Shown here: in pieces, positions 1 to 5,703 of the stretch
Position numbering within the stretch: the first letter of the stretch is position 1
Layout of the letters: every line of letters starts with the position of its first letter
Translations under genes and position numbers: made by a program
Assembly: GCA_002329225.1 (NCBI GenBank)
Contig: DCTF01000172.1
Coordinates: 1 to 6,075 of the forward strand
Source of the DNA: Ruminococcaceae bacterium UBA1447
GTDB taxonomy: Bacteria > Bacillota > Clostridia > Oscillospirales > Acutalibacteraceae
Reading direction: 5' to 3'
Length of the DNA stretch: 6,075 bases
The notes under the pieces: model-generated
The model's input: the letters and a program-made list of their open reading frames with translations, nothing else
What the model was told of the DNA's origin: nothing
Database searches by the model: none

Positions 1-56
1 TACACCAACATTTTGGACTTGACAGGCATACTCGATTCATTAATTAAAAACTTCAT
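1..56 (-). CDS. Start of an unidentified gene, cut by the left window edge
   Basis: Reading the minus strand from the ATG at 56-54, an open frame runs to the window edge and gives 18 codons, beginning MKFLINESSMPVKSKMLV. It is too short to assign to a family. The case for a real gene is its upstream signals: an AGGAG ribosome binding site at 67-63, six bases before the ATG, and a TTTACA-17-TATAAT promoter at 110-82. It lies just downstream of the terminator that ends the VWA gene, so it is an independent transcription unit with a leader of only about 20 bases. No signal peptide is evident: the start has one lysine but no long hydrophobic stretch. The function is unknown. Confidence 0.6.
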   Translation of the reverse strand, partial: MKFLINESSMPVKSKMLV

Positions 57-60
57 ATTG

Positions 61-67
61 CTCTCCT
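61..67 (-). promoter_or_regulatory. Ribosome binding site of the left-edge gene
   Basis: The minus strand reads AGGAGAG here, a near-perfect Shine-Dalgarno sequence. The AGGAG core is six bases from the ATG at 56-54. With the promoter just upstream, it is the main reason to accept the truncated frame as a gene. Confidence 0.6.
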
Positions 68-81
68 ATTTATTTGCCTTA

Positions 82-110
82 ATTATAACAATTAGCAACT
101 CCAATGTAAA
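82..110 (-). promoter_or_regulatory. Sigma-70/SigA-type promoter for the left-edge gene
   Basis: On the minus strand the -35 box is TTTACA (110-105, five of six to consensus) and the -10 box is TATAAT (87-82, six of six). They are separated by 17 bases, the optimal spacing. The predicted transcription start is near 75, about 20 bases before the ATG at 56. The -35 box begins only three bases after the T-run of the preceding terminator, so one unit ends and the next begins with almost no space between. No operator dyad is visible around the boxes. Confidence 0.7.
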
Positions 111-113
111 ATC

Positions 114-148
114 AAAAAAACGCGCAGACTCTTCCCCGGAGCCTGCGC
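114..148 (-). terminator. Rho-independent terminator after the VWA gene
   Basis: On the minus strand a ten-base-pair stem (GCGCAGGCTC pairing with GAGTCTGCGC, one G-U pair) closes a seven-base loop and is followed by seven T residues (120-114). It lies 22 bases after the VWA stop codon. There is no T-run on the opposite side, so it acts only on minus-strand transcription. It is the only convincing intrinsic terminator in the window and probably marks the end of the whole co-directional cluster. Confidence 0.9.
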
Positions 149-170
149 CGCCTTGTATAATCGTTTGGAG

Positions 171-821
171 TTACTTTTTCCCTCTCTGCTTTGCGTCTTT
201 ACGGATTTCATCCAAGTAGCTGTCATCCACCCTTCCCGTTTTGCGGAAGGACATTGCAGCGCCCGACATCGCTTTGAAGTTCAGCCGAGTTCCCTCACCG
301 TCGGCAAGATAATCCACCGCCCTGTCCGGTGCGATTCCGAATCGTCCCGCCGTCTCAACAGCGTCAATGTTGGCACCGAGGAAGATAAATTCCCAACCGT
401 ACTTTTTCTTTTGACGCTCAATCATCTGTCTTACGGTTTCGCCGGAGTATTCCCGACTGGAGTTTTCCTGCCCGTCGGTGATGATAACAAACATTACCTT
501 TTCGGCACGGTAGTCCTCGGCGGTGTGCTTTTGTGCGTTGCCGATTTTGTTGATTGTTGTGCCGATTGCGTCAAGCAGGGCGGTAGAACCGCGGACGTTA
601 TACTCCTTTTCCGTAATGGGGCTTACAGCCCTGATGTCGATGCGGTCGTGGAGCAGCTCGTAGTGGTTGTCGAACAGCACCGTTGTAATAAGGCATTCGC
701 CCTCGACCGCTTTCTGTTTCTCGAGCATTGAATTGTAGCCGCCGATCGTGTCGTGCTCCAGGCCGCCCATCGAGCCGCTCTTGTCGAGTATGAATACCAG
801 TTCCGTTAGTCCTTTTTTCAT
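171..821 (-). CDS. VWA (von Willebrand factor A) domain protein with intact MIDAS site
   Basis: A 216-residue soluble protein made almost entirely of one VWA fold. The metal-ion-dependent adhesion site is complete: D13-x-S15-x-S17 in LVFILDKSGSMGG, T80 in GSTALLDAIG, and D116 in VIITDGQEN. There is no signal peptide or membrane helix, so it should act in the cytoplasm. Intracellular bacterial VWA proteins usually serve as metal-dependent protein-binding parts of larger assemblies; the partner here cannot be read from the sequence. The rest (residues about 140-216) continues the Rossmann-like fold and ends in a basic tail. The ATG at 821-819 is supported by AAGGAGG eight bases upstream, partly inside an inverted repeat. 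It follows the macro-domain gene by 86 bases and is the last gene before the terminator, which suggests a functional pair with the macro protein. The antisense frame over it is a shadow. Confidence 0.92.
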   Translation of the reverse strand: MKKGLTELVFILDKSGSMGGLEHDTIGGYNSMLEKQKAVEGECLITTVLFDNHYELLHDRIDIRAVSPITEKEYNVRGSTALLDAIGTTINKIGNAQKHTAEDYRAEKVMFVIITDGQENSSREYSGETVRQMIERQKKKYGWEFIFLGANIDAVETAGRFGIAPDRAVDYLADGEGTRLNFKAMSGAAMSFRKTGRVDDSYLDEIRKDAKQRGKK

Positions 822-829
822 TGAAATGT

Positions 830-836
830 CCTCCTT
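830..836 (-). promoter_or_regulatory. Strong ribosome binding site of the VWA gene, partly inside a hairpin
   Basis: The minus strand reads AAGGAGG, the best Shine-Dalgarno match in the window, eight bases before the ATG at 821. Its first four bases (AAGG, 836-833) form the end of both possible upstream hairpins, so folding of the leader could limit ribosome access. Confidence 0.75.
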
Positions 837-868
837 AAGTATTATGACTTAAGGATAATACTTTAAGG
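833..868 (-). promoter_or_regulatory. Two overlapping inverted repeats in the VWA leader
   Basis: Three CTTAAG-like elements lie in 36 bases. Two alternative structures share the same downstream arm. One is a perfect eight-base repeat, CCTTAAGT (854-847) with ACTTAAGG (840-833), separated by six bases. The other is a longer, mutually exclusive repeat in which CCTTAAAGTATTAT (868-855) pairs with ATAATACTTAAGG (845-833), 13 pairs with one bulged A and a nine-base loop. Neither is followed by a T-run, so this is not a terminator. It may be a leader structure that controls VWA translation, or a DNA operator; TATTAT (860-855) and CATAAT (846-841) are possible -10 boxes but have no good -35 partner. 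The structures are seen directly, the role is inferred. Confidence 0.6.
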
Positions 869-907
869 AAAACGGCCGGTCTCTTGGAAAGCGACAAATT
901 ACTTCAT

Positions 908-1945
908 TCACCCTCCCAAGAGCGGCTGATCGTATTTGAACAGCACTTCGTTTATCTGGAAGATGTCGTAATTACCGCTTACAATAAAATACTCCACAAT
1001 CACGTCAAACTTAACGGCGTGAGAAAGTGCATATCCCGCACGCTTCAAAAGATCATCGGTTTCGTCAAGGGATAACTCCAGCGCCACGGCAAGGGCAATT
1101 GCTGTGCGCTTGCTGGGCATATAGCCTGTGTTGCTCCGAATTTTAGAGAATAGCTTGCGGTCAAGGTTTGCCCGTTTATAGACTTCCACATCCGTCTTAC
1201 CCTTGGCATCAATCAAGCGGAGCAATGTCTTCGAGAACGGCTCATCAAGGTTGCCGACCAAATCGTCGAGTGGAGCAGGGGCGCCAACGGACGGAGCAAG
1301 CAGATCTTTTAGAAAAGGTCCGTTGTACTTACTTGCGCTTTTATCGGCTTCCTCTAAGGTTTCCAGCTCCACATCAAGCAGTTCCCGCCGTTGAGTTTGG
1401 CGCGGATGCGCATCGGCGTAGTACTCGTCAATATAGCTGTCCACCTCACCAAGCAGTTCGCGGCTTATGTTAAACGCCGATTTATCAAATACCACAAGAG
1501 CCACATCAATGTCATGGCCAGATAGAAAGTCCTGAATAGCCGAGGTAGCTACTTTTAGTGCTTTATCCTTTGGATAGCCATATATGCCGCTTGAAATTAA
1601 CGGAAATGCTATGCTTTCACAATTATTTTCAACGGCGCGTTTCAGTGAATTTGTGTATGCGGCACGAAGATCTTTCTCATTCTTTGCCTCATTCCAATGT
1701 CGATAAACCGGACCCGCCGCATGAATGACAAACTTCGCCGAAAGATCAAACCCCGGCGTGATAACGGCATCTCCAGTCTTTATCGGTGCGAGTTTATCGC
1801 AGGCAGATTGGAGCTGCGTTGTTCCCGCTGCTTTAAATATCGCTCCGCAGACCCCGCCGCCCATTTTAAGTTCGGTGTTGGCGGCGTTGACGATGGCGTC
1901 AACTGCCATTTTTGTAATATCCTGCCGCAGAATGTTAAAGGGCAT
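908..1945 (-). CDS. Macro-domain protein (ADP-ribose binding/hydrolase type) with HTH-like C-terminal domain
   Basis: A 345-residue soluble protein. Residues 1 to about 170 are a macro domain: D9 in RQDIT is the expected adenine contact, VNAAN (19-23) is the ribose-side motif, GGGVCGAIF (29-37) is the first phosphate loop, and PLISSGIYGYP (115-125) is the second. Macro domains bind ADP-ribose and many remove ADP-ribose or O-acetyl groups. The position that is Asp in the GVDG motif of MacroD-type hydrolases is Cys33 here, so catalysis may differ. After a polar linker (about 175-235), residues 236-345 form a helical domain. The stretch around 251-303 (KRANLDRKLFSKIRS, then LAVALELSLDETDDLLKRAG) looks like an Xre-type helix-turn-helix fold, but this is inference and it could be a protein-binding domain. 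The ATG has a GGGGAGGT ribosome binding site (1958-1951). It lies between the methyltransferase-like gene (38-base gap) and the VWA gene (86-base gap). Confidence 0.92.
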   Translation of the reverse strand: MPFNILRQDITKMAVDAIVNAANTELKMGGGVCGAIFKAAGTTQLQSACDKLAPIKTGDAVITPGFDLSAKFVIHAAGPVYRHWNEAKNEKDLRAAYTNSLKRAVENNCESIAFPLISSGIYGYPKDKALKVATSAIQDFLSGHDIDVALVVFDKSAFNISRELLGEVDSYIDEYYADAHPRQTQRRELLDVELETLEEADKSASKYNGPFLKDLLAPSVGAPAPLDDLVGNLDEPFSKTLLRLIDAKGKTDVEVYKRANLDRKLFSKIRSNTGYMPSKRTAIALAVALELSLDETDDLLKRAGYALSHAVKFDVIVEYFIVSGNYDIFQINEVLFKYDQPLLGG

Positions 1946-1983
1946 TGTTTACCTCCCCTTGAGCCGTTTTTTTGCGTTACGGA

Positions 1984-2655
1984 TTACCAGATAAAGGGTA
2001 TCATTCTGTATTTAACACGCTTTTTGTATTCGGAATAACCTTCCAGATTTTTTTCCAGCACTTCTTCTTCGTTTTTAATTCTTTTGGCAATGATGAGCGG
2101 GTAAAGTAAAAAAATGATAAATGAAAACAGAGAACCGAGTACCAGGGGCATGGATAAAAATAAAAAGATGGTTGCCGTGTACATCGGATGTCTGACAATT
2201 CCGTACAGACCGGTGGATATGACCTTCTGATTTTCCTGAACCTCTATCGTCCGGGAAAGATATGTGTTCTCACGCAATACTTCCCCGAAGAGCAGGTAGG
2301 CAAGTAAAAACACGACGGTTGCCGCAATCACAACGCCTTTGGGCAACACCAGCCATTTGAAGCGAAAATCCAAACCCGCAACAACAAAGCCGCCGACAAA
2401 CATAAGGGAGGAAAGCAGGATGGCGCTTTTCTGCTCCGCCTCTTCCTCTTTTGCGTTAAGGCGCTTGCGTAAAAGTTCCGGATTTTTAAACATCAAAACC
2501 GCACCTGCTATAAACATCGGGATAAACAGCACCCCGAAGAAAAGCCACGCATTCCAATAGTACAACGTGCCAGCCGGAATAAACAGCAGTACCGACAGCA
2601 GTATAATCCCCGACAGGAACTTAACGATTGCCTGAATAAACAGCTTTAAATCCAA
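1984..2655 (-). CDS. Isoprenylcysteine carboxyl methyltransferase-family (ICMT/NnrU-like) integral membrane protein
   Basis: About 223 residues with four to six membrane helices. Counting from the upstream GTG at 2664 (three codons longer), these lie near residues 16-35, 40-59, 80-99, 110-130 and, as a long hydrophobic stretch, 163-193. The family signature is clear: GLYGIVRHPMYTA (152-164), followed by an acidic segment (NEEEVLEKNL, 198-207) and tyrosines Y210 and Y213 before a basic C-terminus. In the eukaryotic enzyme this region binds S-adenosylmethionine and methylates prenylated cysteine. Bacteria lack that substrate, so membrane-lipid or other small-molecule methylation is likelier, but the substrate is unknown. 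I prefer the TTG at 2655-2653 as start, because AGAGGTGA lies just upstream of it, whereas the GTG at 2664-2662 is itself part of that ribosome binding site and has none of its own. The gene sits 56 bases after the GPH transporter stop. Confidence 0.85.
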   Translation of the reverse strand: MDLKLFIQAIVKFLSGIILLSVLLFIPAGTLYYWNAWLFFGVLFIPMFIAGAVLMFKNPELLRKRLNAKEEEAEQKSAILLSSLMFVGGFVVAGLDFRFKWLVLPKGVVIAATVVFLLAYLLFGEVLRENTYLSRTIEVQENQKVISTGLYGIVRHPMYTATIFLFLSMPLVLGSLFSFIIFLLYPLIIAKRIKNEEEVLEKNLEGYSEYKKRVKYRMIPFIW

Positions 2656-2660
2656 CCGAT

Positions 2661-2668
2661 TCACCTCT
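2661..2668 (-). promoter_or_regulatory. Ribosome binding site that fixes a TTG start
   Basis: The minus strand reads AGAGGTGA. The AGAGG core is eight bases from the in-frame TTG at 2655. The upstream in-frame GTG (2664-2662) overlaps this element and has no other Shine-Dalgarno sequence, and a stop codon lies a few codons further upstream with no ATG in between. Confidence 0.55.
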
Positions 2669-2711
2669 GAAATACGATTGAACGCTTACAAACCGCATAA
2701 TTAATTTCGTC

Positions 2712-4133
2712 TTATTCGGCGGCGGCGCCTCGCCTTTCTTCAAGTTCGGCATTCATTACGGCCAGGCTCTTTTTGTCGAGGTTGTAAATTAAGCCTATGC
2801 CGACAAACTGAAGCAGGGCGCTGGCGGCAAACAAAGCGGCCACAAGGTAGCGCATTCTGAGAGCCACATCAGGTGTCTGATTGCCTTCATTCGCTTCAAC
2901 ATAGCCCAAGGCGACCATGATGACCAAAGAAAGTGCGGGGCCTACACCTTGCGCCAGCTTACGGAAGAAAGAGTGGAGTGAGTAGGTGACTCCCTCTTCA
3001 CGGGCGCCGTGTTTCCACTCGTTATAGTCAATGGCATCACCCATAAGCGCCCATGAGACGGTGGAGTAGATACCCAGCCCCAGACTGATGAAGAGTTGGC
3101 ATATTGTGTAGATAATCAGGCCCTTCATATCGGGGGTAACGGGCAGAACCAGCATGGCGGCACAGGCCGCAAGACTGACAAAGGAGCCGGCGACGGAAAT
3201 TTCTTTCTTGCCGAAATTTGCAACCAACTTGCGAATCAAAGGCGTAAAGATTAAAACCGGTATAACTGCAAGCAGTTGAATAACTCCGTAATATTTGGGC
3301 TTGCCGAAGTAGGACTGGAACAGAACCTGAACGGCGGTAGTCGCTCCGTACAGCCCTAAGAACATACCCATGGCGGCCACGGTAGCTCCCACTGCGGGAC
3401 GGTTTTTAATAAAGTTGCCCATGGCCTTTAAAACATTGAATTTGGGTTGCGCTTCATGGCAAAGAACAGACTCTTCCACACGGATTACGGTATTTCGAAT
3501 CATAAACTGGAAGCCGATGAAGCCCAAAATGCCCATAATCAACGCTATAAAAAACACACGCTCGCCTATGATGTTTTTATTATCGTCATACATCAGAAAG
3601 GGCAGAACAACCACGGGTATAAAATTACCCGCCAGAGCGCCTATTGAACGCCAGGCGGAAAGGGAGGCACGGTCGGCCGGGTCGGAGGAAATGAGGGACA
3701 GGAGTGAACCGTAGGGAACGTTTGCGATGGTGTAGAAAGCATCCCAGATAACGTAACCGCAAACATATATAAGTATCTTCGCCACATTGGGCGCATTCCT
3801 CCAGGGGATAAAACACAGGGCACCGGCAAAAATCAGACCGACGGAACCGAACCAGATGTAAGAAAGAAACTTGTTGCGCTTATAATTGCGTTTGTCGGCA
3901 TCAATAATGGAACCGATAAGCGGGTCGTTTATGGCGTCCCAAACCTGAACCACAAGCAATAACCCCGCATAGAGGATGGAATCCATCCGCATAAACTGGG
4001 TCCAGAAAATTGCCATAGTGCCCTTAAGGGCAAAACTCATGTTGCAGCCGAAGTCCCCGGCTGCGTAGGCAAGGCTGTCACGTATGCCGAATTTGCGATG
4101 ACCGGTTGAATCGGCTTGAACCGTGTTCTTCAT
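2712..4133 (-). CDS. GPH-family (glycoside-pentoside-hexuronide:cation) MFS symporter
   Basis: A 473-residue protein with about twelve membrane helices, the usual length for the GPH branch of the major facilitator superfamily (MelB, XynB/YicJ relatives). Signatures seen: AYAAGDFGCN at 22-31 in the first helix, the DAINDPLIGSIIDA cation-site motif at 66-79, a basic loop after it (KRNYKRNK, 81-88), and GDAIDYNEWKHGAREEG at 365-381, the conserved central motif of the second half. The family imports sugars, glycosides or uronides with H+, Na+ or Li+; the substrate cannot be read here. The ATG is preceded by GGGGGA about seven bases away. No glycosidase, sugar kinase or sugar regulator lies in the window, so it is an orphan transporter in this context. 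It follows the 148-residue protein by 54 bases. The C-terminus (451-473) is a charged cytoplasmic tail. Confidence 0.93.
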   Translation of the reverse strand: MKNTVQADSTGHRKFGIRDSLAYAAGDFGCNMSFALKGTMAIFWTQFMRMDSILYAGLLLVVQVWDAINDPLIGSIIDADKRNYKRNKFLSYIWFGSVGLIFAGALCFIPWRNAPNVAKILIYVCGYVIWDAFYTIANVPYGSLLSLISSDPADRASLSAWRSIGALAGNFIPVVVLPFLMYDDNKNIIGERVFFIALIMGILGFIGFQFMIRNTVIRVEESVLCHEAQPKFNVLKAMGNFIKNRPAVGATVAAMGMFLGLYGATTAVQVLFQSYFGKPKYYGVIQLLAVIPVLIFTPLIRKLVANFGKKEISVAGSFVSLAACAAMLVLPVTPDMKGLIIYTICQLFISLGLGIYSTVSWALMGDAIDYNEWKHGAREEGVTYSLHSFFRKLAQGVGPALSLVIMVALGYVEANEGNQTPDVALRMRYLVAALFAASALLQFVGIGLIYNLDKKSLAVMNAELEERRGAAAE

Positions 4134-4187
4134 TTTGACATCCCCCTTTTTTCTTGCAGTACGCTTGTTTATTTTTTATTATTCACA

Positions 4188-4634
4188 TTATTCCGCCAAT
4201 GATTTTGCCAAGTCAACATGCGCTAAAATCTCAATGCTGTCAACATACTTATCATAGCAATGTTCGCCGTTTTTTTCAATTTTATCGTCATTCATAAGCT
4301 GAAGCATAAAACGGTCCAATTGGTTCCAGATTGTAATCCTCATCGGCACTTCCATAATGGCGGAGTAGCCCGCAATTACAATGTAACCGGACTCCGTTTT
4401 TGCAAAGTCGGTCTCCCTGACTCTGTTGCCGTGTTTTTTTAAATCATCCGTGACATCTACACTTTCTGCACCGGCAAGAAAGCCGACCCCGATTGACTGT
4501 ATGCCGCCCTTTTCAAAATCATTTTTAATAATCACGTCAATAAAAGACAGCAATTTTTCCCAACCGACGGGCCAGGTCAGTTCATAGTACAAAGTTGTAA
4601 ATTCGCCCTCTTTTTCAATTCCTTTCAGTTGCAT
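4188..4634 (-). CDS. Uncharacterised 148-residue soluble protein
   Basis: I do not recognise this family. It is a complete frame with an ATG at 4634 and a good GAGGTGT ribosome binding site (4645-4639), lying 46 bases after the EamA gene and 54 bases before the GPH transporter. The protein has no signal peptide or membrane helix and looks like a compact alpha/beta fold: a strand-rich start (EFTTLYYELTWPVGWEKLL, 11-29), a glycine-rich middle (GGIQSIGVGFLAGAES, 43-58), hydrophobic strands at 83-103 (GYIVIAGYSAIMEVPMRITIW), and a helix at about 104-115. There is a single cysteine (C126). Nothing resembles a catalytic motif. Its size and position would suit a small accessory or immunity-like protein, but that is only a guess. 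Good start signals and an intact frame make it a real gene. Confidence 0.8.
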   Translation of the reverse strand: MQLKGIEKEGEFTTLYYELTWPVGWEKLLSFIDVIIKNDFEKGGIQSIGVGFLAGAESVDVTDDLKKHGNRVRETDFAKTESGYIVIAGYSAIMEVPMRITIWNQLDRFMLQLMNDDKIEKNGEHCYDKYVDSIEILAHVDLAKSLAE

Positions 4635-4680
4635 AATGACACCTCAAATCCGAATTTCATATTCTTTTAACGATTGTTGT

Positions 4681-5622
4681 TTATGATTCCAATTTTACAC
4701 CGTCGGCACGTTTGCGCTTGAACTGAAAGTTGGCAATAAAAACGCCTATAATAATTATTATCGCACCGGCAATTTGATAAGAGGAAAACTGTTCCTTTAA
4801 AACCAATGTACCGGCAAGAACCGACACTACGGTTGCAAGGCCGAAAAAGGATGAGGTTTTATTTACTCCGATTCTGGCAACGGCGATGTTGTACAGGAAA
4901 AACGCAATCACGGAACAGCCTATCCCCTGGTACAGAATTGCTATGAGAAAACCCGTATTTTGAAACGGTAATTTTAAAAGTTCCGCCACATCGGATTTTA
5001 TTACCGCCTCCGTAAGAGCCATTACGGAAAACAAAACCGCTCCGCCGCCCGCCATGACATAGGTTATCTCCACCCCGGAATAGTTTACAGCCTTTTCAAC
5101 CGAAACGCTGTAAAAGGCATAGGATATTACCGCTATTGAAAGCAGGAGGTAACCCAAAGCGGAAAAACTTGCCGTTGCGCCAACCGCAAACACCGTAAAG
5201 AACACCCCCACCAGCGTAAGCGAAATACCGATGACCTGCGTTTTAGTGGGCTTCTTTTTAAGTATCAGGGTTGAGGCAATAATGGAGGTGACGGGTATAC
5301 AGGCGAGAAAAACTCCGCTTTCGGATGCGGTTGTAAAGCTTATCCCCAGGTTTTCGCCCGTAAAATAGATACAGGGGCAAAAAAGGGCAATCAGAAAAAG
5401 AGGCTTGAGCGATTTGCCCCGCAGTTGAAGTTTAATAATTCCGGTTGCGGCGCATAAGGTCATCACCAGAAAGGCGACTAAAAACCGCCATCCCAATAAC
5501 GCCAATACTCCTGTCTTATTTGCCGCATGTTTTGTGAATACGGGGCTTAAGCCGTATAAAATCTCGCAAACGATAGCGCTCAGGTAGCCGCCGATGATTA
5601 AAGTCTTGTTTTTTTGGTTCAT
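4681..5622 (-). CDS. EamA/DMT-superfamily transporter (RhaT/YdcZ-like permease)
   Basis: A 313-residue membrane protein with ten predicted helices in two EamA repeats, roughly residues 12-145 and 157-298, the normal architecture of the drug/metabolite transporter superfamily. Typical features are the N-terminal helix with SPVFTKHAAN (26-35), a positively charged loop LKKKPTKTQ (121-129) between helices and the second-repeat motif around VVSVLAGTLVLKEQFSSYQIAG (265-286), where the Glu in LKEQ is characteristic. The C-terminus is basic (FKRKRADG) and cytoplasmic. Members export amino acids, metabolites or drugs; the substrate is not evident. The ATG at 5622 has AAGAAGGA (5639-5632) nine bases upstream. 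It follows mcrC by 81 bases without an intervening terminator. Confidence 0.92.
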   Translation of the reverse strand: MNQKNKTLIIGGYLSAIVCEILYGLSPVFTKHAANKTGVLALLGWRFLVAFLVMTLCAATGIIKLQLRGKSLKPLFLIALFCPCIYFTGENLGISFTTASESGVFLACIPVTSIIASTLILKKKPTKTQVIGISLTLVGVFFTVFAVGATASFSALGYLLLSIAVISYAFYSVSVEKAVNYSGVEITYVMAGGGAVLFSVMALTEAVIKSDVAELLKLPFQNTGFLIAILYQGIGCSVIAFFLYNIAVARIGVNKTSSFFGLATVVSVLAGTLVLKEQFSSYQIAGAIIIIIGVFIANFQFKRKRADGVKLES

Positions 5623-5703
5623 TCAGGTTGTTCCTTCTTGTTGGTATTTTTTACATCGTTAACAGATGCATGCGTTTTTCCGTTATGCCTGCTCCCGGCT
5701 TTT

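Noticed and set aside
13..219. A 68-codon plus-strand open frame at the left edge
   Set aside because: It reads antisense through the minus-strand promoter, the terminator and the end of the VWA gene. Its plus-strand TTGACA at 19-24 has no usable -10 box at a proper distance.
153..731. A 192-codon plus-strand open frame
   Set aside because: It lies antisense within the VWA gene, which has a complete MIDAS motif and a strong ribosome binding site. The frame starts near the terminator region without its own Shine-Dalgarno sequence and its product is rich in Val, Phe and Cys with no recognisable domain.
1168..1473. Plus-strand frames inside the macro gene (also at 1697-2038)
   Set aside because: They are antisense to the conserved macro and C-terminal domains and have arginine- and serine-rich compositions typical of shadow frames.
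1946..1983. Possible terminator between the methyltransferase-like gene and the macro gene
   Set aside because: There is an A-run on the minus strand, not a T-run, and only a four-pair stem can be drawn, so read-through is expected.
3370..3829. Overlapping frames on both strands inside the GPH transporter
   Set aside because: They fall within continuous, conserved transporter coding sequence and give low-complexity products without domains.
5656..5675. Imperfect palindrome centred on ATGCAT upstream of the EamA gene as an operator
   Set aside because: One mismatch and one wobble in a 16-base dyad, no promoter boxes beside it, and such short dyads are common by chance.
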